The translations under genes and the position numbers were made by a program. A stretch of DNA of 12,879 nt, taken from contig DAHWHT010000093.1 of the NCBI GenBank assembly GCA_027335515.1, positions 1 to 12,879 on the forward strand. The letters run 5' to 3'. How positions within the stretch are numbered: position 1 is the first letter of the stretch; the number at the start of each line of letters is the position of its first letter. This document shows positions 1 through 8,037 of the stretch, piece after piece. This DNA comes from Clostridia bacterium (GTDB taxonomy: Bacteria > Bacillota_E > RBS10-35 > JAJYVN01). The notes under the pieces were generated by a model. The model was given only the letters and a program-made list of their open reading frames with translations. It did not search any database and was not told where the DNA came from.

Positions 1-191
1 CACGCATTTACGCCGGGGCGACTTGGGCGGCGGAGCCCGCGCGGGAGTTGGCTTACCGCCTCTTCGCCATCTGTGAACGTAAGGTCCTCGGTGAAGATGC
101 TCAACGCTTCAATGACTTGGTGGCAGCCTGGCACTTGGTGCGGAACAAGGCGGCCAACCTGGGAGGCCCCAAGGCACGGGCGATGTTCTAG
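1..191 (+). CDS. DUF1156-type DNA methyltransferase, C-terminal end (partial)
   Basis: The frame beginning at base 3 is open to a TAG at 189-191 and gives the last 62 residues of a protein that starts left of the window. The stretch with AYRLFAICERK followed by EDAQRFNDLVAAW matches my memory of the C-terminus of DUF1156 proteins, which are large putative adenine-specific DNA methyltransferases often annotated as anti-phage-associated. The catalytic domain is outside the window, so activity cannot be judged. The next gene, a DUF499 ATPase, starts 21 bp after the stop on the same strand. That is the standard partner and order for this family and is the strongest support for the call. The two are probably one operon. 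The identification rests on C-terminal resemblance plus context, not on visible catalytic motifs. Confidence 0.75.
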   Translation, partial: RIYAGATWAAEPARELAYRLFAICERKVLGEDAQRFNDLVAAWHLVRNKAANLGGPKARAMF

Positions 192-200
192 ACCCCAGAT

Positions 201-208
201 GAGGAGGG
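201..208 (+). promoter_or_regulatory. Ribosome binding site of the DUF499 gene
   Basis: GAGGAGGG lies just after the upstream stop codon and 4-5 bases before a TTG codon at 213 (8 bases before a second TTG at 216). There is no ATG or GTG at a suitable distance in this frame, so the site decides that the gene begins at a TTG. Confidence 0.7.
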
Positions 209-212
209 TCCC

Positions 213-3122
213 TTGTTGCCGCTCAAGCCATGGCGTACGGTGGCCGCGCCCCATCCGGATGTGGCCGCCGGTCGGTATCGCAAGGATGAATACATGGCCG
301 ACCTCGGGGCTGTCGTCAGCGGCGAGGCGGAGATCGAGTACCGCGACCCGGTGGACTTCTACCGCCGGACGTTCGTGACCGCCGGCATCCGCGAGCTCCT
401 CTCTTCCGTGATCGGCCGGCTGCAGACCGGCGATGGCGATCCTGTCGTGCAACTCAAGACTGCCTTCGGCGGTGGCAAGACGCACAGCATGCTGGCCCTC
501 TACCACCTCGTGTCCGCCCCCGATCGGATTGTGCGCCTGGGGTTGGCGCCCCAGGGGTTGGGTTCGGTCGCCCTCGACGATCTGCCCCGCGTCCGCGTGG
601 CAGTCTTGGCGTGCTCAAGCCTGGACCCGAACAAGCCCCGACCACATCGCGGGCTGGCGGGTCAAACCGTGCGCACGTTGTGGGGCGACGTGGCGGCGCA
701 ACTGGGCGGACCGGATGGATACGCCCTGGTCCGGGAAGCGGACGAGCGGGGCATTGCGCCGGGTGGAGACACGCTCGCAGCTTTGCTGCGGGCGTCCTCG
801 CCCTGTCTGATCCTCATCGACGAGTTCGTCGCGTACGTCCGCAACATGTACCGGGCGCCGATCCCTCCGCCCGGGGGCAGCTTCGATTCGAACATGACCT
901 TCGTGCAGGCGCTGACCGAGGCCGTCAAGCGCGTGCCCAACGCCGCGCTGGTCGCCTCCCTACCGGTCTCCAAGCCCGAGTTGGGCGGGGAGGGCGGCGA
1001 GGCCGCCTTGGAACGGGTGGAGCCGATCTTCGGGCGCGTGGAGGCCGTCTGGCGACCTGTCGGAGTCGAGGAGTCTTTCGAGGTCGTCCGCCGGCGGCTG
1101 TTCTCTGAGGTAAGCGACGCCCCCGCCCGGGACGCAACATGCCAGGCCTTTTTCCGCCTGTACCAGCGGCACCGCGATGCGTTTCCACCCGAAGTGAGCG
1201 AACGGCGCTACTTGGAACGTCTACAGGGCGCATACCCGCTGCACCCGGAGATCTTTGATCGCCTCTATAGCGACTGGTCCACCTTGGACGGGTTCCAGCG
1301 GACGCGCGGCGTCTTGCGCCTGATGGCCGCAGTGGTGCACAGCCTGTGGGCCGCCAACGACACGACGCCGCTCATCCTGTCTGGATCCCTGCCGCTAGCC
1401 GAGGACGCGGTACGTGGCGAACTGACCAAGCCGTTGCCGGAGACCGAGAACTGGAACACGGTTGTAGAGACGGACGTGGACGGGCCGCGGTCGGCCGCCT
1501 TCCGGCTCGATACGCAGTACCAGCGGTTCGGCAAGATCTTGGCCGCTCGTAGGCTCGCACGGTCCATCTTTCTGCAGACTGCCCCGGCGTCGGCCCCAGG
1601 GGCCGAAGGCAGCGGTCGGGTCATCCGCGGCGTGGAGGAGCCCCGACTGCGGCTCGGAGTCGTCCAGCCGGACGAATCGCTGGGGCTCTTCCATGACGCC
1701 CTGGATCAACTGCAGCAAAACGAGACCACCTACCTCCATCGCTCGACCGGTGAGGGCGGCCAGGCCGGCGACCGCTTCTGGTTCGATCTCCGGCAAAGCC
1801 TCGATCGGCTGATGCAGGCACGGGCACGGGACTTGCAACGCGAGGGCGACGAACCTGTACGAGAGATCGCCCGGCGACTGCGCGACCAGGTGACCGAAGC
1901 GCAGAGGAACGGCGGCAAGCGTGTCTTCGCAGCCGTCCACGTGGTCGCAGAGCACCGGGATGCCACCGAAGCTTCCCGACAAGTGCTGGATGAGGATGCC
2001 GCGCGGCTGGTCGTGCTGGGGCCGGCGTTCGGCTATCGGGAGGGCGGTGGGTCTCAGGCTGAGTGCGCCGCCCGGACCGTCCTCGCCCAGCGCGGTGACG
2101 AGCCGCGTCGCTACCAGAACCTCGTTCTCTTCCTCGCGCCGCAGCAGACCGAAACCGAGAACATCATTCGCCAAGCCGCCCGCTTCCTCGCCTGGGCCTC
2201 TATCGAACGAGACGCCAAGCAACTTAATCTCGACGCCTACCAGGTCGATGAAGCGCAGCGGTCTCGGGCGGCGCAGGACAAGGCCCTCAATCAGGCCCTC
2301 GATGGCGCGTATCGGAATCTGCTCGTGCCCGCGCAAGCCGTCGCGGAGGAGGCCGAGGGGCCGAAGGCTGGCGCCCTCCGCCTAGATGCCGTGCCGACCA
2401 CCCCGGTAGAGAGCAACGTGATCCAAGGGGCGGCGCGGCGAGCCGAAGGGGACGAGGCAGTGCGTCGGGCACTCGCGCCGGAGCTTCTGACCCCAGAGTT
2501 GGCCCGCTGGTTCTGGCGAGGGAGCCAAGACGTTGAGTTGTCGCACCTTTGGGACTGCCTGGCCCGATACACATATCTACCGCGTCTGCGCGACGCGGAC
2601 GTCCTGCGGGCAACCGTCGGCGCAGGGGTGCAAACAGGCCTCTTCGCCTACGCGCAAAATCGTAAGGAAGACGGCCGGTACGAGGGCGTGGCTTTCCGCC
2701 AGACCATCACGTGGTCCGATGGGCGCCTAGCCGGATGGCTGGTCGACCCGCGGGCCCTGCCGGCGCCCAAGCCTTCCGGCCGGGAAGAGGCTCACGAGGC
2801 TAAACCGGAGCCCTGGGGTGCGGGCATCGACACGGGCCCCCGACCACCGTTGCCTGATGGGACTACTGCGCAGGCCCCCCCGCGGACGGCAGTCGAGGTC
2901 GTCGTCTCCGGCGCTTGGTCGGGTAGTGAAGTGCAGCGGCTCGGGCACCACGTCTCCCGAGCCCAGGACGAAGTCCTCACGGAGCTCCTCAGCGCTCTGG
3001 GTGCCTCGGCCCAGGCAGAATTGCGGGTGACCGTTACCGCACCCGACGGCATAAAGGCCGACAACTTGAAGGTCGCGATGGAGAACGCCCGGGCAATTGG
3101 GGTCAGGATAGAAGTTCGATGA
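213..3122 (+). CDS. DUF499 domain P-loop ATPase of an anti-phage operon
   Basis: This is a complete 969-residue protein. The N-terminus (LKPWRTVAAPHPDVAAGRY) matches the usual opening of DUF499 proteins. A Walker A motif AFGGGKTHS lies at residues 84-92 and a Walker B LILIDE at about 199-204, so ATP binding and hydrolysis are expected. DUF499 proteins occur beside DUF1156 methyltransferases in defence islands and are thought to be the motor or regulatory ATPase of that system; the mechanism is not known to me. The start is TTG at 213 (or 216), chosen from the strong GAGGAGGG upstream and the conserved N-terminus. It follows the DUF1156 gene by 21 bp, suggesting an operon. The C-terminal region from about residue 840 is proline-rich and then ends in a compact domain. 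The stop TGA overlaps an ATG (ATGA at 3119-3122), as if a coupled gene once followed, but the sequence beyond does not look like a usual partner. No internal stop or frameshift is seen. Confidence 0.88.
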   Translation: MLPLKPWRTVAAPHPDVAAGRYRKDEYMADLGAVVSGEAEIEYRDPVDFYRRTFVTAGIRELLSSVIGRLQTGDGDPVVQLKTAFGGGKTHSMLALYHLVSAPDRIVRLGLAPQGLGSVALDDLPRVRVAVLACSSLDPNKPRPHRGLAGQTVRTLWGDVAAQLGGPDGYALVREADERGIAPGGDTLAALLRASSPCLILIDEFVAYVRNMYRAPIPPPGGSFDSNMTFVQALTEAVKRVPNAALVASLPVSKPELGGEGGEAALERVEPIFGRVEAVWRPVGVEESFEVVRRRLFSEVSDAPARDATCQAFFRLYQRHRDAFPPEVSERRYLERLQGAYPLHPEIFDRLYSDWSTLDGFQRTRGVLRLMAAVVHSLWAANDTTPLILSGSLPLAEDAVRGELTKPLPETENWNTVVETDVDGPRSAAFRLDTQYQRFGKILAARRLARSIFLQTAPASAPGAEGSGRVIRGVEEPRLRLGVVQPDESLGLFHDALDQLQQNETTYLHRSTGEGGQAGDRFWFDLRQSLDRLMQARARDLQREGDEPVREIARRLRDQVTEAQRNGGKRVFAAVHVVAEHRDATEASRQVLDEDAARLVVLGPAFGYREGGGSQAECAARTVLAQRGDEPRRYQNLVLFLAPQQTETENIIRQAARFLAWASIERDAKQLNLDAYQVDEAQRSRAAQDKALNQALDGAYRNLLVPAQAVAEEAEGPKAGALRLDAVPTTPVESNVIQGAARRAEGDEAVRRALAPELLTPELARWFWRGSQDVELSHLWDCLARYTYLPRLRDADVLRATVGAGVQTGLFAYAQNRKEDGRYEGVAFRQTITWSDGRLAGWLVDPRALPAPKPSGREEAHEAKPEPWGAGIDTGPRPPLPDGTTAQAPPRTAVEVVVSGAWSGSEVQRLGHHVSRAQDEVLTELLSALGASAQAELRVTVTAPDGIKADNLKVAMENARAIGVRIEVR

Positions 3123-3253
3123 AGAATTCGGGTCGAACTACGCAGCTTGGGTTCTCCTCTAGCTTTCTAGCAACATCCCATGGCAATGGCGAACCACGGG
3201 TGACTGCAAGGAAACTCCCTTCCTGCCACAATGAGCTGAGAGAGGAGGAGACA

Positions 3254-3840
3254 GTGGATCGACAATCCCGAGGGCGGGGAGAGGATGCGAATAGATGGAC
3301 GCCGGCGCAGGATCGCGACAGGGAAGGCAAGGGTGGCCGAGGGGGCCTCGTGGGGGCCACTCAGGGGACGAGCAAGCTGGCGGCCGCCAAGGAGGAACTG
3401 CGGCGCCCGGCTGCGCTTGGACAAACCGGAGCGAGAGAACCTCCGGTTACGCTAGCAGATTGGCCGTGCGGCGACGATTATCACGCTCCAAGAGGAACTC
3501 TCGGCGCTGTTGCAAGTCGGGAACCCGGAGGACGAGCAACCGATGCTGAAGGCGGCGGAGCAGGAGACGCTGACGGCCTATGAGAGCCTACAGACGCCGC
3601 CCTGGGCGGCTCCGTCCGGAGGAGGCTGCCAACATCCTCGTGGGGTGCTACGCTCGGAGCACTTCGTGGACGTGGCGCCGGCGGAGATCGTGGCTACCTT
3701 GCTGGATGAAGGGACGTACCTCGGCTCGGGTCAGACCACGTACCGGCTGCGGGCCCGGACCGACGAGCGCTTCGGCCGACTGCCGTATCGGCAAAGGCGC
3801 CCGAACCGGGTCTTGGAGCAACCAGCCCGACCCGCAGCCG
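3254..3840 (+). pseudogene. Decayed IS3-family transposase (orfA/orfB remnant)
   Basis: Fragments of both IS3 reading frames can be recognised. Frame 3 from about 3285 reads PERENLRLR, hits a TAG at 3453, and continues QIGRAATIITLQEELSALL, which is the coiled-coil C-terminus of OrfA. The OrfB start follows (MLKAAEQE, near 3543). A short piece in another frame at about 3595-3640 (RRRPGRLRPEEAANIL) corresponds to the linker before the helical domain. Frame 3 then resumes with RSEHFVDVAPAEIVATLLDEG and TYRL, a hallmark of IS3-group OrfB. It therefore carries an in-frame stop, apparent frameshifts, an internal deletion (no LGVPRASFYR-like segment), and has lost the whole DDE integrase core. A strong AGGAGGAG precedes a GTG at 3254, perhaps the old orfA start. 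Terminal inverted repeats were not found. The element lies directly behind the DUF499 gene, where further operon members are expected, so it may mark the point of truncation. Confidence 0.7.
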
Positions 3841-3861
3841 GCCGAGCGGGCGAGCCGGCTT

Positions 3862-3866
3862 GGAGG
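3862..3866 (+). promoter_or_regulatory. Ribosome binding site deciding the start at 3873
   Basis: GGAGG ends 6 bases before the ATG at 3873. It separates the intact small gene from the in-frame transposase debris upstream, which would otherwise be read as a 121-residue N-terminal extension. Confidence 0.65.
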
Positions 3867-3872
3867 TTGTGC

Positions 3873-4535
3873 ATGTCTGATCTAGTCCGGCTGGGCCTAA
3901 CGACCCTACTGACGACCGCCGCTGGCGCCTTTGCGGGTGCTTGGGGTATGCAGCGGGTCGAAGAGGAACGCCAACGGCGGAAACTCCGAGCCCAAACCAT
4001 ACGAGCAACTCGTCGCGCTGCAACGGCGTGTGACGAGCTACTCGTAGAGATCTCAGAGACCCACAAGAAGGGGCGCGCCGACGAGAGCCAGTCGCCAGCG
4101 CGTCGCCTGCGGCGCACGTTGACTGAAGATCACCGACTCCTTGGGATTGATGGAATCATCGAGGTGTGTCCTAGCGTTAAGCACCAGAAGAACCTGATGG
4201 ATGCCTTGAGCGACACGAGGGAGGGTTTCGAAGCGTGGTGTAGAGATGTAGAGGCAGGGATAGACTCGAACGCCGGGCACTCTTCTACTTCTCAGGGTTT
4301 GCAAGACATGGGACAGTATCTTCGTGCGTACGCTGCATGGGTCGACTGGGGCTGGGGATATGCAAAGCCACCGACCCCATCAGATTTAGCCGAACATGAG
4401 GCACGCATGCGCCCAGCCTGGAAAAAGATGGCCGAAGCCTTAGGCCAGAAGTTGATCGGGTTAGGCAAGGTTCCGACAAAACAACCCACTAAGACGTGGA
4501 CCCAGCATCCCGACGATGAGCCACCTCCCTTCTGA
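3873..4535 (+). CDS. Membrane-anchored protein of unknown function
   Basis: This is a 220-residue protein of no family I recognise. Residues about 5-26 (LVRLGLTTLLTTAAGAFAGAWG) form one hydrophobic segment, followed at once by a charged helix (VEEERQRRKLRAQ). That pattern suggests an N-terminal membrane anchor with a short coiled coil and a cytoplasmic remainder. The body is polar and helical, with tryptophan-rich stretches (WVDWGWGY near residue 150) and a proline-rich acidic tail (DDEPPPF). The frame stays open upstream to 3510, but that part translates IS3 debris, so I place the start at the ATG with the GGAGG site. It stands alone on + between the transposase remnant and the oppositely oriented helicase. 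Base composition is milder than in the DUF499 gene. Small single-pass proteins of this shape occur beside defence effectors, but a defence role here is only an inference from position. Confidence 0.6.
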   Translation: MSDLVRLGLTTLLTTAAGAFAGAWGMQRVEEERQRRKLRAQTIRATRRAATACDELLVEISETHKKGRADESQSPARRLRRTLTEDHRLLGIDGIIEVCPSVKHQKNLMDALSDTREGFEAWCRDVEAGIDSNAGHSSTSQGLQDMGQYLRAYAAWVDWGWGYAKPPTPSDLAEHEARMRPAWKKMAEALGQKLIGLGKVPTKQPTKTWTQHPDDEPPPF

Positions 4536-4857
4536 CGCCGGTGGTGTTCTGGGCCGCCGCGCAAAGCGTCGCGCTCCGTCCCCCCATCCCGTCTGTACCG
4601 GTTCCGTCAGGAGAGTACGGGCGGGTGCGGCCCTACCCGTTCCGGCCAACAGTGGCACCAGTGGACTGACCGACAAAGGCGGCGCGGCGCACTCCGATGG
4701 GCGCTGACAATCCGCTCGGTTAATGGCGCAGCAAGAATTAACCGTGTCGATGGGGTGCGCCTAGCCGCTGTCTCGGGTCAACGGAGGTAGGCTCCGTTCG
4801 ATTTGCCTATGGCACCACACCGTAGATCTTCTGGAGTATCACACGCAAAGCGCGGAA
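4536..4857. other. Convergent intergenic region without a gene
   Basis: These 322 bases lie between the 3' end of the membrane-protein gene (+) and the 3' end of the helicase gene (-). Short open frames here lack ribosome sites and family resemblance. The only clear structure is the 8-bp inverted repeat at 4717-4744. A shorter GC-rich pairing around 4555-4640 is weak. No T-rich terminator was seen for either gene. Confidence 0.5.
4717..4744. repeat. Inverted repeat between convergent genes
   Basis: CGGTTAAT (4717-4724) is repeated in perfect reverse complement as ATTAACCG (4737-4744) around a 12-base spacer. It lies between two convergent genes, so a bidirectional terminator is possible, but no T-run follows on either strand. 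The AT-rich arms with a one-turn spacing could also be a protein-binding site. Confidence 0.4.
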
Positions 4858-7452
4858 CTATTTAACGCGAGTTAGGCAGCGTGCACCGAAGCATGCCTTC
4901 AATTTCGCCGCCAAGCCAGTTGCATCCAGGCCGTACCGCCTGAATACCTCCATGGCCACCGCTCGCCACGCCAGATCCCCGGGCTCAGCAAATGTCCTAC
5001 GTACTTCGCGCAAAGCGGCAAGCGCCCCACGGGCCCAATCTCTAAAGTCACCCAAAGGCCAAACCGCCACTTGACTGAGATGAGGCGCTGCCCCTTCTTT
5101 GACCGCAGACACTGGCGTTATGAGAACGGAAACAATGTCGGCAGCGACCGCAGCTTTTACGTTGGCCCGGATCCAGTTCGGGTGCGAGGCCGCTTGTCTA
5201 GCTTTGGTCACGTCGAGAACGGAGTCGGGTTGCGCGCCAGCGTGATCTTCAAACACAAAACAGAAGGAGCCGGCAAGCCACCAAGGATCGGGCGACCCGT
5301 CCGTCTCCTGCTTGCCAGCGTCAAACCCGAGCATTTCACCCAGCAACCTGTGGGCTTGCTCAAACAGCCCTCGTTCGCTAGAAGCCAGTCCCTCTAAGAT
5401 CTCCTTCTCTCGTTTCGCGAACATGCGGTCGCTGGACGTGCCAAGCTGCGCCAACGTTCCTTCAACTCGTTCAATTTGACTCACGAGAAGCAAATCTTCC
5501 GTGGATCGTTCCATATCGACTGGTTGCTCTTGGGCAAGCCTCACAAGCCACGAAACGCTGATGGCGGCACCCTTAGCCTTCTCGAAGTGGTCTCTAGCTT
5601 TCGCACTCAGCCTGCTTACACCATGCATCGTTCCCAGCCAAGCAGCACTTCCGGCGAGGTAGTGCCAACTCGCGCGATAACCACGAAGGTCTGGTAGTAT
5701 TAACCCTCCGATAACGCGCTCTGCGAAATCCAAGGCCTCTTCATAATCACCTTGCCACAGTCGCTCCTGAAATGCAACTTCCCATCCGGCAACTGTTTGG
5801 AGTTCGTCAATCCCGGGAAATGGGACTTGGTGCACCCGCCGCCGTTCAGCAACTATCTGCTGATTAACCTCTTCCCATTCGCTTCCATTGCCCATGAAGA
5901 TACTGAAATTCTCAACTATATCTCCGGGAGTCACGTCCTTTGACTGCTCGACTCCGAACATAAGCTCCGCTTGTAGTTCTGGATGCAGGTGCTTCCGCTT
6001 TCTTATGTCGGCTAGGTAGTCAGAGCACTCCGCACCGGAGACGACGACCGCAGAGTAATCCTCCAAGGAGCGCGTGCAGCGACCTATCGCCTGCAATAGG
6101 CGCGTCTGAACCCGTCCGTTAAACAATATGTTCGCACCCATGCGTGACATAAGGAACCGCTCCTGGAGATTTGTCGCCGTCGGCAGGCCCTCGATGAAGA
6201 GCAGCCGACACTCCTGTCCAGGGAAGTCGATCCCATCGTAGCGGTTCGCTACGATCGCGACAGCGTGGGCCTCCGAAACGAAGGGCTTCTTGGAGTCTTC
6301 GATGTGGCGCGCGTCGAAGGTCCTAAAGCCAAGCTTGTCGACGACACGCTCATCAACTTTAACACGCGCACTCTCGCTCGGGACCAGAACCAGGCTCCGG
6401 CCTGCCCTGGCCATCAACTTAATCCGAAGGCTTTCAGAATCTTCTTCATTCAACGACATCCCTGGGAATATGAAGAAACGGCGTCCTACACCTTGTCGAT
6501 CCCAGTCCTCAGGAATGGGCAGACGCTCTATTGAGCGCCTGCCCATCAGACGTTCGAGATCACCACCGGCTCCGAGTGTAGCCGACATGTAGATGCGCTG
6601 CCGCGCTTCGGCAAAGGGCGCGTGAGTCCACGTCGGTGGCAATAGGGGACGGAGGAGAACTTCGTTGGACGACAAATAGAGATGACAGGCATGCAGGTGA
6701 TCGCGCAACATCGACCAAGAGTACGCCAAGTCCGTATTTTTAACATGGGCATCAAAGACCGCAGAGAGAGCCGCGCTTATGCTGACAAATTTCGGGGTCG
6801 GGATTTTGTCAACCCATGCCCTGTCTGCTACGCTCTGCCATTCTCCTGAAAGCCGCACAAAACTGCTGGGGTCAATGACCGGTTGCAAGACATTGGCGAG
6901 CGCCGCGTGAAGAGCGACGTGCTCCTCCTTGGTCCGCTCGACCCTGACTGACCATAGGGCAACAACGTAGCCTTCAGCGGCATGTGCATCATCCGCAATT
7001 ATGACGTCGGCATCATGGAAAAAAGGAGAGGTGTTGAAGAGGCTGCTGTAGGTGGTGACGGCAATATGGTCCGCACTCCGGTATTTAGCCTTGTTGGTCG
7101 GATCGTAACGGTTGGCACTTCCGGTGAAGCCAATGGCTGTCAGCCCATACTTCTCAGTGGCCTGTTCGACGACTTGATTGACCAATTGTTTTGTGGGACA
7201 AAGGTAAACGACTCGTTCCTGATTCTTGCGGCGGAGCCACTCCCCTATGAGCAAGCCGACAAGAGTCTTGCCGCTCCCTGTTGGGAGTTGTAAAGCGACG
7301 TCAGCAACGCTTGGCGAGAGGTTGGCAAAGTTACGCATAACCTCCTGCTGGTGTGGCAATACGTCCGGAATGGTCCGACGAGGCAATTCAAGAAAAAGTT
7401 TTCCGGGCGTGTCGGGTACAGTGGCGATGGGTGCCAGCTTCTTGAAAGCCAT
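4858..7452 (-). CDS. Superfamily 2 DEAD/DEAH-type helicase with large C-terminal extension
   Basis: This is an 864-residue nucleic-acid helicase or translocase. Motifs appear in order: LPTGSGKT (about 56-63), VVYLCPTKQLV (motif Ia), DDAH in place of DEAH (about 154-157), SAT (about 290-292), RYDGIDFPG (about 404-412, the form seen in DinG/XPD-like enzymes), and QAIGRCTR (motif VI, about 454-461). All catalytic positions are present. Residues about 540-700 are helical and TPR-like. The last 143 residues (from DPWWLAGSFCFVFEDH) form a separate domain in which D-x12-E-x-H could be a degenerate PD-(D/E)xK nuclease core; this is inference. I chose the ATG at 7452 because AGGAGG precedes it; an upstream ATG at 7485 has only a run of G before it. 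The gene has no same-strand partner, faces the 3873-4535 gene, and is lower in GC than its flanks, suggesting separate transfer. Probably a defence-island helicase; no named system can be assigned. Confidence 0.82.
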   Translation of the reverse strand: MAFKKLAPIATVPDTPGKLFLELPRRTIPDVLPHQQEVMRNFANLSPSVADVALQLPTGSGKTLVGLLIGEWLRRKNQERVVYLCPTKQLVNQVVEQATEKYGLTAIGFTGSANRYDPTNKAKYRSADHIAVTTYSSLFNTSPFFHDADVIIADDAHAAEGYVVALWSVRVERTKEEHVALHAALANVLQPVIDPSSFVRLSGEWQSVADRAWVDKIPTPKFVSISAALSAVFDAHVKNTDLAYSWSMLRDHLHACHLYLSSNEVLLRPLLPPTWTHAPFAEARQRIYMSATLGAGGDLERLMGRRSIERLPIPEDWDRQGVGRRFFIFPGMSLNEEDSESLRIKLMARAGRSLVLVPSESARVKVDERVVDKLGFRTFDARHIEDSKKPFVSEAHAVAIVANRYDGIDFPGQECRLLFIEGLPTATNLQERFLMSRMGANILFNGRVQTRLLQAIGRCTRSLEDYSAVVVSGAECSDYLADIRKRKHLHPELQAELMFGVEQSKDVTPGDIVENFSIFMGNGSEWEEVNQQIVAERRRVHQVPFPGIDELQTVAGWEVAFQERLWQGDYEEALDFAERVIGGLILPDLRGYRASWHYLAGSAAWLGTMHGVSRLSAKARDHFEKAKGAAISVSWLVRLAQEQPVDMERSTEDLLLVSQIERVEGTLAQLGTSSDRMFAKREKEILEGLASSERGLFEQAHRLLGEMLGFDAGKQETDGSPDPWWLAGSFCFVFEDHAGAQPDSVLDVTKARQAASHPNWIRANVKAAVAADIVSVLITPVSAVKEGAAPHLSQVAVWPLGDFRDWARGALAALREVRRTFAEPGDLAWRAVAMEVFRRYGLDATGLAAKLKACFGARCLTRVK

Positions 7453-7456
7453 AGAT

Positions 7457-7462
7457 CCTCCT
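7457..7462 (-). promoter_or_regulatory. Ribosome binding site of the helicase gene
   Basis: On the minus strand AGGAGG stands 4 bases before the ATG at 7452. It favours this start over the in-frame ATG 33 bases upstream. Confidence 0.7.
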
Positions 7463-7895
7463 ATCGCTTGTGTGCCGCCCGACATCCCCCCCCGGCTCGC
7501 GATCCAACTGGGACTGGGATGGATGCGTTCGGCGGTTTGGCCTTGCTAGCGATCGGTGGCCCTAACAATCGAATCGGATCGACCGGAGTCCAGATTGCGC
7601 CTGTCCGAAGTATGGCGTATGTCTGGGTGTTGGCGCAACCCTGCTGTTACTCGCGGTGTGGGACACCTTAGACCTACGCGTCACCCACAACTGCGAAGCT
7701 TGTCGAGAACCGTCGAACGGCGAGCAATCTCTGGCCCCAGATACTCGCCGCCAACACCGTCGGGATTGGACTGGAACCCTATGTGCCACAATACGGTGAG
7801 AGTCCCCCATGCCGGCGCGGCCGACACCACTTGGCATGAAAACGCCCGACGACGGGCGGGCCGACCGGTCGCGTAGTAGCTCCCGTGGTCACTAC

Positions 7896-7911
7896 CCACT
7901 ACCAGTAGTGG
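7896..7911. repeat. Short palindromic hairpin
   Basis: CCACTAC (7896-7902) and GTAGTGG (7905-7911) are perfect reverse complements with a 2-base centre. Related half-sites (GGTCACTACC just to the left) make a small cluster of CACTAC/GTAGTG words. This could be an operator upstream of the helicase gene, about 450 bp away, or a relic of a mobile element; nothing decides between them. Confidence 0.35.
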
Positions 7912-8037
7912 TCCGCAGGCCATTTTCAGGGGACAGGTCAGGGCCAGAGTTTAGGATATGGGGCCGGGGAGACGATGGAGGGATGACGAGCCAGCGCAGG
8001 GAATGGTCCTTGTGCTCGCGGCGCGGCCCGGGGGCGT

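Noticed and set aside
1395..2336. A 313-codon open frame on the minus strand inside the DUF499 gene.
   Set aside because: It mirrors the DUF499 coding frame in GC-rich DNA, has no ribosome site and no recognisable domain.
3119..3583. A 154-codon open frame that starts in ATGA overlap with the DUF499 stop.
   Set aside because: The overlap looks like a coupled start, but the translation has no family resemblance and from 3254 on it runs through IS3 transposase debris in the wrong frame. Kept only as a hint that a coupled gene once followed.
3510..3872. N-terminal extension of the membrane-protein frame by 121 codons.
   Set aside because: These codons translate the OrfA end and OrfB start of the IS3 remnant. 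The GGAGG site at 3862 and the hydrophobic segment right after ATG 3873 show where the real gene begins.
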